NCBI RefSeq assembly: GCF_003340345.1
Contig: NZ_PPTQ01000002.1
Location: forward strand, 124,001-188,000
Source: Paraeggerthella hongkongensis
GTDB lineage: Bacteria > Actinomycetota > Coriobacteriia > Coriobacteriales > Eggerthellaceae
Direction of reading: 5' to 3'
DNA: 64,000 nucleotides
The translations under genes and the position numbers were made by a program. Shown one piece after another: positions 7,854 through 17,600 of the stretch; the stretch's first letter is position 1; each line of letters begins with the position of its first letter. The notes below the pieces were generated by a model that had not been told where the DNA came from, searched no databases, and worked only from the letters and a program-made list of their open reading frames with translations.

Positions 7854-8825
7854 ATGAAGGCTGGCGCGCGCGGTGACGGGACGTCTAGAGGAAAACGGTT
7901 GGGAACTGCCGGCGGGTCGGGCGGTTCTCCCATTGCGCGCGGACATGCGGTTGCGCTCGTCACGGTGCTTATATGGGCGGTCACCTTCGTTTCGACGAAG
8001 GTGCTGCTGGAGCATTTCGCGCCTGTGGAAATCCTTTTCTTCCGCTTCGTCATGGGCTTTTTAGCGCTTGTTGCCCTAAGACCCCGACGGTTGTCGGTTC
8101 GCGGTTTCGCCGAGGAGCGCTGGTTTATCGCGGCCGGCGCTACGGGCGTCATGCTGTATTACCTGCTGGAGAATATTGCGCTCACATTCGTCACGGCATC
8201 GATCGTCGGCGTCGTGGTGGCGGCAGCGCCCCTGTTCACCGGTTTGCTTTCGGCGGTGGTTTTCAAGGAACGGTTGCACGCGCCCTTCTTCTTCGGCTTC
8301 TTGGTGGCCATGGCGGGCGTGTGCTTGGTCAGTTTCGGCGGCGCGGAGGCGCTTCCAGCGGATGCCGGAGCGAGGGCAGGGCTAGGGGAGGTTGTCGTAG
8401 GCGTGGCGCTTGCCCTTGCGGCCGCCGCTACATGGGCGGTTTACTCCCTGGTGTCGAAGAAGATCTCGACGTTTGGATACGACAGCGTGCTGGCAACGCG
8501 CCGGACGTTCGCCTGGGGCTTGGCGCTTATGGTGCCGACGCTGCCCCTGCTGGGCTTTTCGCCCGACTGGCCTGCGCTCCTTTTGCCGCAATCCTGGGCG
8601 AACCTGGCGTTTCTGGGCTTAGGGGCGAGCGCTTTATGCTTCGTGACTTGGAACGTTGCGGTGCGCGAATTGGGGCCGGTGCGCACGAGCCTCTACATCT
8701 ACCTGGTGCCGGCGTTGACCGTCATGGCGTCGGCGGTCGTACTGGGGGACCCGTTGACGCCGCCTGTTCTGGTGGGCGTCCTTCTTACGGTGGCGGGGCT
8801 TTTCCTGTCCGAGCGGGGAAAGTGA
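7854..8825 (+). CDS. EamA/DMT-family transporter
   Basis: A 323-aa protein with a basic cytoplasmic start (MKAGARGDGTSRGKR) and ten predicted membrane helices in two EamA halves. The first half begins HAVALVTVLIWAVTFVSTKV and includes FFRFVMGFLAL; the second begins ALALAAAATWAVYSLVSKK. Drug/metabolite transporters of this kind export amino acids, metabolites or drugs; the substrate cannot be read from sequence. AAGGTGAAGC precedes the ATG. It is convergent with the YedK-like gene. Confidence 0.88.
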   Translation: MKAGARGDGTSRGKRLGTAGGSGGSPIARGHAVALVTVLIWAVTFVSTKVLLEHFAPVEILFFRFVMGFLALVALRPRRLSVRGFAEERWFIAAGATGVMLYYLLENIALTFVTASIVGVVVAAAPLFTGLLSAVVFKERLHAPFFFGFLVAMAGVCLVSFGGAEALPADAGARAGLGEVVVGVALALAAAATWAVYSLVSKKISTFGYDSVLATRRTFAWGLALMVPTLPLLGFSPDWPALLLPQSWANLAFLGLGASALCFVTWNVAVRELGPVRTSLYIYLVPALTVMASAVVLGDPLTPPVLVGVLLTVAGLFLSERGK

Positions 8826-8911
8826 GCGCCGCTTGCGAGATCCTTGCGTCTGATCGGGAGGTTCGCCGGAGTTCTGAACTTCGTCTGCACGTTGGAGCAG
8901 CTCGAACAAGC

Positions 8912-9565
8912 TCAGTCTTCGGGCTTTGCGTGCAGGGGCACCTGGCTTCGATCGGCCAGGTCGGCGTATCGTCCGTTCAGCCATCGAGCCGCTTCCTGCG
9001 TATTCAGCACGAGCGGCATGCGGTTGTGCACGTCCGCCACGCATGAGCACGGCTTCGCGGTCACAAGGGCGAAGCGACCTTTTTCGTGAACTGCCGCAAG
9101 GAAAAGCGGCTCCCCGTCGGCGCGCTCGAACGCGTACTGGCGCTTCGCGCTTTTCCCCGTCGTCTTGTCGAGGACGGTTTCGCTTCGGTGGGTTTCGAAG
9201 AACGCACGCACGGCGACGATGCACCTTCGTCGGGCAGCGGCGTCCGCCCACATGCTATCTTGGCTTTCGAGGATCGATTCGATGCGCGCGTTGTACACGG
9301 TGCCCGACGAGGCCCAAGGAGCATCGAATCCCCAGACCATATCGGCGACGGCAAGCTGCGAGCCCCGACCCGTTGCCGCAATCACCGCAACGGTGGACGA
9401 AGGGTACGCTTCCGCTGCATCGACGGGGCGGGAGAGGTGCTGGCGATACGTTTCGAGCGCATCGAGCATGCTGAGGTCGATGCGCTCCCGCGCAAGCTCC
9501 GCTGCGATGGACTCGGCGGCTTTCATGATGTCTGCGCGCTTGAGCGTGGCGAATCGGTGGCACAT
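8912..9565 (-). CDS. SRAP/YedK-HMCES family protein
   Basis: A 217-aa SOS-response-associated peptidase family member, which crosslinks to abasic sites in single-stranded DNA. It has the catalytic Cys2 exposed after Met removal (MCHRFATL). YNARIES is the conserved Asn/Arg patch, and RCIVAVRAFFETHR carries the glutamate. HNRMPLVL near residue 183 replaces the usual HxRMP signature. The protein is at the usual length. AGGAG lies just upstream of the start. It protects cells from abasic-site damage; SOS control is not evident from the sequence here. Confidence 0.88.
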   Translation of the reverse strand: MCHRFATLKRADIMKAAESIAAELARERIDLSMLDALETYRQHLSRPVDAAEAYPSSTVAVIAATGRGSQLAVADMVWGFDAPWASSGTVYNARIESILESQDSMWADAAARRRCIVAVRAFFETHRSETVLDKTTGKSAKRQYAFERADGEPLFLAAVHEKGRFALVTAKPCSCVADVHNRMPLVLNTQEAARWLNGRYADLADRSQVPLHAKPED

Positions 9566-9608
9566 GGCTGCTCCTTGGCGGGTCGAGCTTTCCGGGCGAT
9601 GGCTGGCT

Positions 9609-10169
9609 TTACGCCTCGGCTTCCAGCTTGAACTTGCCGTGCTCGCGGTGGACCTTGAAGGGGTAGACGATAAGCTCGAGTCCCAGCAACAGCAGATGAT
9701 GCTCGATATTGGCGAAGGGGTTGAGGATCAAAAGCACCGCCAGCACCAGCTGGAACACGCATAGGCCGAGCGGCAGAAGGTAGGGTTCTTTCGCTTTGAT
9801 GGACGCTATGATCTGGTCGAACTCGCCGCCTGCTTTGTACAGGCCCAGCAAACCCCAGATGATTCCGATGAACATGGTGGACTTCGAGCCATGGACGATG
9901 GTCGTCATTCCCAGAATGCACAGCACGATGGCGGTCCCCACGCTGCTCTGCGCGGCATCGACGTTTCGCTCGCGCGCCACCGTGACGATGCTGCCCGCGC
10001 CCGAAAGGACCATGGGCACGCCGAGAAAATAGGGCAGTACCTCTTCGGCGATATCGGGAAACAGCAGGCATCCGACGCCCACCAAGGGAATGAGCAGCAT
10101 GGAGACGATGGCCACGCGCGCGCTCGGGCGGCTTTTCTTGATGTCTTGCACGGACTGCACGGTCGACAT
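9609..10169 (-). CDS. DUF308/HdeD-like membrane protein
   Basis: A 186-aa multi-pass membrane protein with about six hydrophobic segments: VAIVSMLLIPLVGVGCLLF, EEVLPYFLGVPMVLSGAGSI, VGTAIVLCILGMTTIV, TMFIGIIWGLLGLYKAG, LLPLGLCVFQLVLAVLLILN and HHLLLLGLELIVYPF. The repeated short helices and the WGLLGLYKAG motif resemble DUF308 (HdeD-type) proteins, linked elsewhere to acid stress. AAAGGAGCTGG precedes the ATG. The function is unproven. Confidence 0.7.
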   Translation of the reverse strand: MSTVQSVQDIKKSRPSARVAIVSMLLIPLVGVGCLLFPDIAEEVLPYFLGVPMVLSGAGSIVTVARERNVDAAQSSVGTAIVLCILGMTTIVHGSKSTMFIGIIWGLLGLYKAGGEFDQIIASIKAKEPYLLPLGLCVFQLVLAVLLILNPFANIEHHLLLLGLELIVYPFKVHREHGKFKLEAEA

Positions 10170-10360
10170 GGGTCCAGCTCCTTTCGAAGGTGGTCGAGCA
10201 TTGTATCACGAGCCTTCCGACGGTGGCGCGCATCGTTGAGGATTCGAGAAGTTCATCGTAAGCGCCGGTCTCCGGCATCTTGACGGATAGGGAGCCCGGG
10301 GCGTTTGCGTACGATTCAGCACTGCCGTGCGACGTATTCCGAAATTTCCCATAAGAATGC

Positions 10361-10388
10361 TTGACAATACCCCGTGCGGGTATATACT
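10361..10388 (+). promoter_or_regulatory. csoR promoter with CsoR operator in the spacer
   Basis: TTGACA at 10361-10366 and TATACT at 10383-10388 are separated by 16 bases. The dyad ATACCC-N5-GGGTAT (10367-10383) fills that spacer. This is the position and pattern of copper-responsive CsoR operators, so CsoR binding would block polymerase. Confidence 0.85.
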
Positions 10389-10399
10389 TCGCGTAATCG

Positions 10400-10418
10400 C
10401 ATGCCCCCTGGGGGTATG
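10400..10418. promoter_or_regulatory. Second CsoR-type dyad
   Basis: CATGCCCCC at 10400-10408, one central base, then GGGGGTATG at 10410-10418; one mismatch in nine pairs. It lies just downstream of the -10, near the expected transcription start. Together with the spacer dyad it gives two tandem operators. Confidence 0.75.
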
Positions 10419-10452
10419 TGCAGAATGGATGCGCCTTCGAGAAAGGACCGTC

Positions 10453-10794
10453 ATGGCAACCGATAAGCGCAACGGCGAAACAAGCGCGCCCGCCGCCGGT
10501 TCGTGCTGCTGTCGTCATAAGGACACGCCGCGATCGACTGAGTTGCAGGATGACTTGCAAAAGCGGCTCAATCGCGTGATAGGCCAGCTCAACGGCGTGA
10601 AATCAATGATCGACGATAACCGTTACTGCGGTGACGTGCTCACGCAGCTTGCGGCGGCGGAAAGCGCCGTGCACAGCGTTTCGGCCATTATGCTGCGCAA
10701 TCACCTGGAAACATGCGTGGTCGAGCAAATCGAGCGCGGCAACACGGAAGTTATCGACGAGGTCATGCAGCTGCTGAAGAAGTTCTCGCGTTAG
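10453..10794 (+). CDS. csoR: CsoR-family copper-sensing repressor
   Basis: A 113-aa all-helical repressor. The Cu(I) ligands are Cys in NRYCGDVL, His in RNHLETC and Cys in HLETCV (the C-H-C trio of CsoR). LQKRLNRVIGQLNGVKSMID is the family helix that contributes DNA-binding Arg/Lys residues. The N-terminus has an extra SCCCRHKD, possibly another copper-binding patch. AAAGG precedes the ATG. The gene sits behind two G/C-rich dyads and before copA, so copper would relieve repression of its own operon. Confidence 0.92.
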   Translation: MATDKRNGETSAPAAGSCCCRHKDTPRSTELQDDLQKRLNRVIGQLNGVKSMIDDNRYCGDVLTQLAAAESAVHSVSAIMLRNHLETCVVEQIERGNTEVIDEVMQLLKKFSR

Positions 10795-10869
10795 CGCGCA
10801 GGGCCGACGCGCAGGGCTGGCGCGAACGGCTGTCGTGAACATCCGCTGCGAACGGCCGGCGCGCGGGGT

Positions 10870-10927
10870 CATTGTCGCCCGAAACGTACGGAAAATAACT
10901 CGAAAGCGTACGTTTCGGGCGACAATG
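10870..10927. repeat. Perfect 21-bp inverted repeat between csoR and copA
   Basis: The left arm at 10870-10890 and right arm at 10907-10927 are exact reverse complements; the core of each is GTCGCCCGAAACGTACG or its complement. The 16-base AT-rich loop reads GAAAATAACTCGAAAG. There is no T run on either side, so it does not look like an ordinary terminator. It could be a mobile hairpin repeat, a regulatory mRNA structure between csoR and copA, or a cruciform-binding site. Confidence 0.7.
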
Positions 10928-11045
10928 GGCTCCGCCTCTGCCTCCGCTTCCGCCGAGTCCCTCACGCGGCGCTTCGGCGCCCTGTGTTCACGGAGCGTCG
11001 GGTTGCAAGGCGGGCGTTTCGGCATGTGCCGGAAAGGAATGCAAG

Positions 11046-13637
<2,592 letters not shown>

Positions 13638-13641
13638 CATT

Positions 13642-13680
13642 GCGGGAAGGGAGCCGCCGTTCGCAAGGCTCCCTTCCCGC
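13642..13680. terminator. Strong hairpin between copA and a convergent gene
   Basis: GCGGGAAGGGAGCC at 13642-13655 pairs perfectly with GGCTCCCTTCCCGC at 13667-13680 around an 11-base loop. It follows the copA stop by a few bases and lies beyond the stop of the opposite gene, so it can serve both directions. Confidence 0.8.
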
Positions 13681-13681
13681 G

Positions 13682-14812
13682 TTAGCAGCCTACGATGATC
13701 TCGCGCAGTGCGCTGATCAATTTCTCGTTGTCTTCGCGCGTGCGCACGGCCACGCAGAAGTAGCGGCCGTCTTCAAGGCCCGGCGTGCTTTCCAGCTTGC
13801 GAATCAGGAAGCCGGCAAGCTGCAGTCTGCTGGCAAGCTCTTCGGCGCTTGCGACGCCTAACGTCATGTCCGCTCCGGCATCGAAGGTGCACATGACGTA
13901 GTTCGCTTCCGCGGGGAAAATGTCGATACCGGGAATCAGGTTGAGCATGCACTGAAGCCAGGGAATCTCGGAATCCAGGAACTCGCGGGTGCGCTCCAGG
14001 TGCCCTACTTCGGTCAGGGTCAGCTCGCCGAGCACTTCGGCGAACATCGGAACCGCGGAGCTGTCGTAGAAGCGCGCGATCTGCGCGATGGTGTCGGGGT
14101 GCGCTATGCAGTAGCTGATGGGCACGCCCGGCATGGCGAAGGGCTCGCAGAAGGAGCGAACCACCACCAGGTTGCGATGTTCGGACGTGAGCTCGACCAT
14201 GCTCTCGCCGCCGAGCGTAAGCTCGATGGATCGTTCGTCCACCACCACCCACGTGCATGCCTCCAGATACGACAGCAGCGTCGGCTGCGGCAAGAGGCGG
14301 CTGGTGGGGTAGCCCGGGTTTGCCAGCACGGCGGCGTCGAAGTAGATGCCGTGCCGTTCGGCTGCGGCGGGATCGGGAATGACGAATCCTGCCGGGCTGG
14401 TTATCTCGACCACGCGATGCCCGGCGTTTCCCGCCGCCAGCGCATACTCGGCCGGTCCCGGCACGGTGACGCCGACTGTGCACGGCTGGTAGGTTTGGGC
14501 AACCGCCCGAACCATGTCGCCGACGGTCGATCCCACGAGAAACGATGCCACGGGCAGCCCGAACCTGCGCGCGAGCACGCTGCGCAGCGTATGAGCCTCG
14601 CGGTCGGGCGGATAGTTCAGCTGTCCGGCGGCAAGCGCCGCTTCCATAGCTCGTATGAACGTAGGGGGAGTGCCCAAGGGGTTCGCCGTGCCCGAAAAGT
14701 CTATCCAGTTCATTTCGGTGCGCAACTCGTAGGGCGGAGAGAGCAGCTGCTCGGGAAGCGCGGTCACGCAGTCGCGTACGCACCCGCGCGCGACGGTTTC
14801 ATGCAGCGCCAT
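13682..14812 (-). CDS. CobD/HisC-like aminotransferase-fold protein lacking the PLP lysine
   Basis: A 376-aa fold-type I aminotransferase-like protein resembling threonine-phosphate decarboxylase/histidinol-phosphate aminotransferase. It has WIDFSGTANPLGTPP near the start, NPGYPTSRL in place of NPNNPTG, and VVVDERSIELT in place of VVDEAF. At the Schiff-base position the family reads S-x-S/T-K-x-F; here it is RSFCEPFAMPG, so residue 223 is Glu (GAG at 14146-14144). Without the lysine a normal PLP reaction is not expected. Length and the rest of the fold are preserved, so this is not random decay; it may be a binding or regulatory relative. AAAGGAGGG lies before the ATG. The gene stands alone. 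Confidence 0.8.
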   Translation of the reverse strand: MALHETVARGCVRDCVTALPEQLLSPPYELRTEMNWIDFSGTANPLGTPPTFIRAMEAALAAGQLNYPPDREAHTLRSVLARRFGLPVASFLVGSTVGDMVRAVAQTYQPCTVGVTVPGPAEYALAAGNAGHRVVEITSPAGFVIPDPAAAERHGIYFDAAVLANPGYPTSRLLPQPTLLSYLEACTWVVVDERSIELTLGGESMVELTSEHRNLVVVRSFCEPFAMPGVPISYCIAHPDTIAQIARFYDSSAVPMFAEVLGELTLTEVGHLERTREFLDSEIPWLQCMLNLIPGIDIFPAEANYVMCTFDAGADMTLGVASAEELASRLQLAGFLIRKLESTPGLEDGRYFCVAVRTREDNEKLISALREIIVGC

Positions 14813-14977
14813 CGTCCCTCCTTTCCGACTGTCGTCAACGAACCGCAAATGGACTCGACGTCGAAATCCAGGTGAGCGTTTGAAGCGGGCGTTCGAATGC
14901 GGTCGCATCCATGCCTTCCTTAAGAGGCAGGGAATGAACATCCTAGCACAAGTTCCATACGCGCGCAGCGGACATGG

Positions 14978-14983
14978 TAGACT
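14978..14983 (+). promoter_or_regulatory. Likely -10 box for dinB
   Basis: TAGACT lies 10 bases before the proposed ATG of DNA polymerase IV, and there is no Shine-Dalgarno between. Transcription would begin at or next to the start codon, which suggests a leaderless mRNA. No good -35 is visible. Confidence 0.35.
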
Positions 14984-14993
14984 AATTGCGATC

Positions 14994-16319
14994 ATGAATC
15001 TCTCGGGCGAACATACCGATTCGGCTTGCAGCGGCGACCAGGGCGCCTCGATGCTGCTGGCCCCCTGGGAAGGCTCTGCCATCCTTCTGGTCGATCTGGA
15101 CGCGTTCTTCGCTTCGGTCGAGCAGCTGGACCATCCCGCCTGGCGCGGCAAGCCCGTTATCGTGGGCGGCGACCCCGACAAGCACGGCGTGGTGTCCACC
15201 GCATCCTACGAGGCCCGGCCGTTCGGCGTGCGCAGCGCCATGCCCTCGTCAACGGCGAAGCGCCTGTGCCCGCACGCTATCTGGACGCGCGGGCATTTCG
15301 ATCGCTATCGGACGGTCTCCAATCAGATCATGGACATCCTGAAGGCCGAAACCCCTCGCGTGCAGCAGGTGAGCATCGACGAGGCGTTCATGGACGTGAC
15401 GCCGACCGCCGTCAACTGCGAGCACCCGGTGCTCGTGGCGCAGCGCATCCAGACGCGCGTGGAAAAGCTCGGCGTGACCTGCTCGATTGGCGTTGGAACC
15501 TCCAAGACGGTGGCGAAGATCGCTTCCGACATGGACAAGCCGCGCGGCTTGACCGTGGTGTATCCGGGAAGCGAGCGGGACTTCCTGGCGCCGTTGCCCG
15601 TTCGGGTCATGAGCGGCATCGGGGCCGCGGCCGAGGAGAAGCTGCGCTCGCGCGGCATCGTCACGCTCGGGCAGCTGGCCGCAGCCGACGAGGCCATGCT
15701 GGTAAGGATGCTGGGCAAAAACGGTCGCGTCATGCACATCCGCTCGCTCGGCGGCGATGATGCGCCGGTCGAGCAGGACGATGCGGTGAAGTCGGTGTCC
15801 AACGAAATGACGTTCGCGCACGATCTGGTCGATCGGCAGGACGTGGAAGCGGCCATCGCCACCATGGCTGCCAAAGTGGGTCGTCGCTTACGTCGCAAAG
15901 GGCTTGTCGGACGCACGGTTGGCCTACGGGTCAAATTCGACGATCGGAGCGTGCGCTCGGTTCAGCGGCAGCTGCCGAACCCCTCCGACGACGAGCTGGC
16001 CTACACGCCGATCCTGTACCGCATGGTGGACGAAGTGTGGCGTCCGGGCATGCCGGTTCGCTTGATCGGCGTTGCGATGACCGGGTTCGACGCCGATGCC
16101 GCCGTGCAGGAGAGCTTGTTCGACCTGTCCGAGGCCGCGCCGTCGGACGACGATGCCGCGCCCGTCATCAAAGACGAGGGCAAGCGCCGGGGCCTTCTTG
16201 GCGCCACCGATCTTGTGCGCAACCGGTTCGGCGAATCGGCCGTGCGGTTCGGGCATGAGCTGCGCAACGAGAAGAACACCACCGGCTCGTCAAGCAAGAA
16301 CATCGCGGACTACAAGTAG
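14994..16319 (+). CDS. dinB: DNA polymerase IV (Y family)
   Basis: Error-prone translesion polymerase. It has LLVDLDAFFASVEQLDHPAW, VVSTASYEARPFGVRSAMP, and the catalytic acidic pair in VSIDEAFMDVT. SIGVGTSKTVAKIASDMDKP and the helix-hairpin-helix region MSGIGAAAEEKL follow. The little-finger domain runs to about residue 350. The tail (residues 350-441) is acidic and then basic, ending in GSSSKNIADYK, without the usual beta-clamp motif at the very end; QESLFDLSEA near residue 370 could be the clamp-binding box. Start chosen at MNLSGE because of the -10 box just upstream; alternatives lie at 14880 and 15051. Confidence 0.88.
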   Translation: MNLSGEHTDSACSGDQGASMLLAPWEGSAILLVDLDAFFASVEQLDHPAWRGKPVIVGGDPDKHGVVSTASYEARPFGVRSAMPSSTAKRLCPHAIWTRGHFDRYRTVSNQIMDILKAETPRVQQVSIDEAFMDVTPTAVNCEHPVLVAQRIQTRVEKLGVTCSIGVGTSKTVAKIASDMDKPRGLTVVYPGSERDFLAPLPVRVMSGIGAAAEEKLRSRGIVTLGQLAAADEAMLVRMLGKNGRVMHIRSLGGDDAPVEQDDAVKSVSNEMTFAHDLVDRQDVEAAIATMAAKVGRRLRRKGLVGRTVGLRVKFDDRSVRSVQRQLPNPSDDELAYTPILYRMVDEVWRPGMPVRLIGVAMTGFDADAAVQESLFDLSEAAPSDDDAAPVIKDEGKRRGLLGATDLVRNRFGESAVRFGHELRNEKNTTGSSSKNIADYK

Positions 16320-16392
16320 AAGCGCATCCGAAGCGCTGCGTCGAGGAAGGGCGGACGTAGCGGGCGGGTTCTCGTTGAAAAGCGGGCGAACG

Positions 16393-16425
16393 AAAAAGGC
16401 CGGCGGGGCGTCCCGTCGGCCTTTT
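16393..16425. terminator. Bidirectional terminator between dinB and degV
   Basis: AAAAAGGCCGGCGGG pairs with CCCGTCGGCCTTTT around a short loop. It has a T run on the plus strand and an A run that becomes a T run on the minus strand, and lies between two convergent genes. Confidence 0.85.
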
Positions 16426-16448
16426 GGCAGGTTGCGTTTCGCGAGGGG

Positions 16449-17333
16449 CTAGCGCGTGTCAGCCAAGAAGAACAGCGCCATCGTGCCCGGCCCGGAGTGC
16501 GCGCCGATCACCGGATCGACGTAGTTGATGACCACGTCGCGCACGCCGAAGCGCTCTTTGACCTGCGCGGCGACGTACTCCGCATCCTCCAGGCAGTCGC
16601 CGTGCGTGATGAACACCATCTGGTCCTCGATGGGCTTGATGGCCGTTTTCTCCATGTGGTCGACCAGGGCGTTGAGCGATTTCTTGCGCCCGCGCACCTT
16701 CTCCATAGGCACCAGATGCCCGTCGTCGTCCACGTGCATGACCGGCTTGATGTTGAGCATCGTGCCCGCCCAGGCGCTCGTTTTCGACACGCGCCCGCCG
16801 CGGAACAAGAACATGAGGTCGTCCACCGTGAACCAGTGGGCAAGCTTCAGCTTGTTGGCTTCGACCCAATCCCTGACTTCTTCGATGGCGGCGCCTGTGC
16901 GAGCGCGCTGCACCGCGTGCCACACCAGCAGGCCTTCGCCGCCGGAGGCCGCCAGCGTGTCCACGGAGAGCACCGTGCGGTCGGGGAACTCGCCGGCAAG
17001 CTGGCCCACCAGAAGCTCCACGGCTTCGTACGTGCCGGACAGGCCGCTCGAGAATCCCAGGTACAGGACGTCGCGACCCTGCTCCAGCAGGCCGCGCATC
17101 AGCTGCTCGGTATCGGCCAGGTTCGGCAGGGAGGTTTTGAACACCTTCCCCTCGCGCATCATGGTGTAGAACTGCGATAGGTCGGTGTGCTCGCCCTTGA
17201 GGTAGCTTTGGTACACTTCGTCCTCGCCGTCGACCATGAAGGTGAGGGGCAGGACGTGCAAGCCGAAATCGTCGATCATCTCTTCGACGAGGTTGCTGCT
17301 TGAATCGGTGACGATTTCGAAGTTCATCGACAT
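16449..17333 (-). CDS. DegV-family fatty-acid-binding protein
   Basis: A 294-aa DegV protein with the opening FEIVTDSSSNLVEE, FKTSLPNLADTEQLMRGLLE, YLGFSSGLSGTYEAVELL and VDTLAASGGEGLLVWHA. These are the conserved Ser/Thr patches that hold a fatty-acid carboxylate. Near the end are RGRKKSLNALVDHM and GAHSGPGTMALFFL. In Gram-positive bacteria DegV/FakB proteins present fatty acids to FakA kinase; no fakA is nearby. Start MSMNFEIV is chosen because GGAAGG lies upstream; an extended frame to 17408 lacks similarity. Confidence 0.88.
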   Translation of the reverse strand: MSMNFEIVTDSSSNLVEEMIDDFGLHVLPLTFMVDGEDEVYQSYLKGEHTDLSQFYTMMREGKVFKTSLPNLADTEQLMRGLLEQGRDVLYLGFSSGLSGTYEAVELLVGQLAGEFPDRTVLSVDTLAASGGEGLLVWHAVQRARTGAAIEEVRDWVEANKLKLAHWFTVDDLMFLFRGGRVSKTSAWAGTMLNIKPVMHVDDDGHLVPMEKVRGRKKSLNALVDHMEKTAIKPIEDQMVFITHGDCLEDAEYVAAQVKERFGVRDVVINYVDPVIGAHSGPGTMALFFLADTR

Positions 17334-17492
17334 AGTCGCTTCCTTCCTGAAAAGCCAAGCGAACGGCATGTTCGGAAACAAAAGCCGCTCGCTTTGAATT
17401 GCAAACACAAGAAGTATACCGGTTCGCGCGCTTTCCTATGTCGCAATTTTGAAAAGTGCGATCGAACTTGCCGTATCCTGCCTTGCTTCCAC

Positions 17493-17498
17493 TATACT
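17493..17498 (+). promoter_or_regulatory. -10 box of the ileS promoter
   Basis: TATACT at 17493-17498 with a TTGCCG at 17468-17473 as a possible -35 (spacer 19). It lies about 100 bases before the ileS start. I looked for a T-box specifier stem and antiterminator core in the leader and did not find a convincing one. Confidence 0.45.
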
Positions 17499-17600
17499 AT
17501 AGCGGTTTGCAACGATTGAAACGCGCGGCGGGCCGCAGGGGATTCTTTGGGTCCGCGCGCCGCATGCATCTTGGACTCTTGAGGAAAGGTACGGCATCCC

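Noticed and set aside
17409-17600. T-box leader before ileS
   Set aside because: No convincing T-box core or specifier stem; a TTTGGGTCCGCG stretch only vaguely resembles the core.
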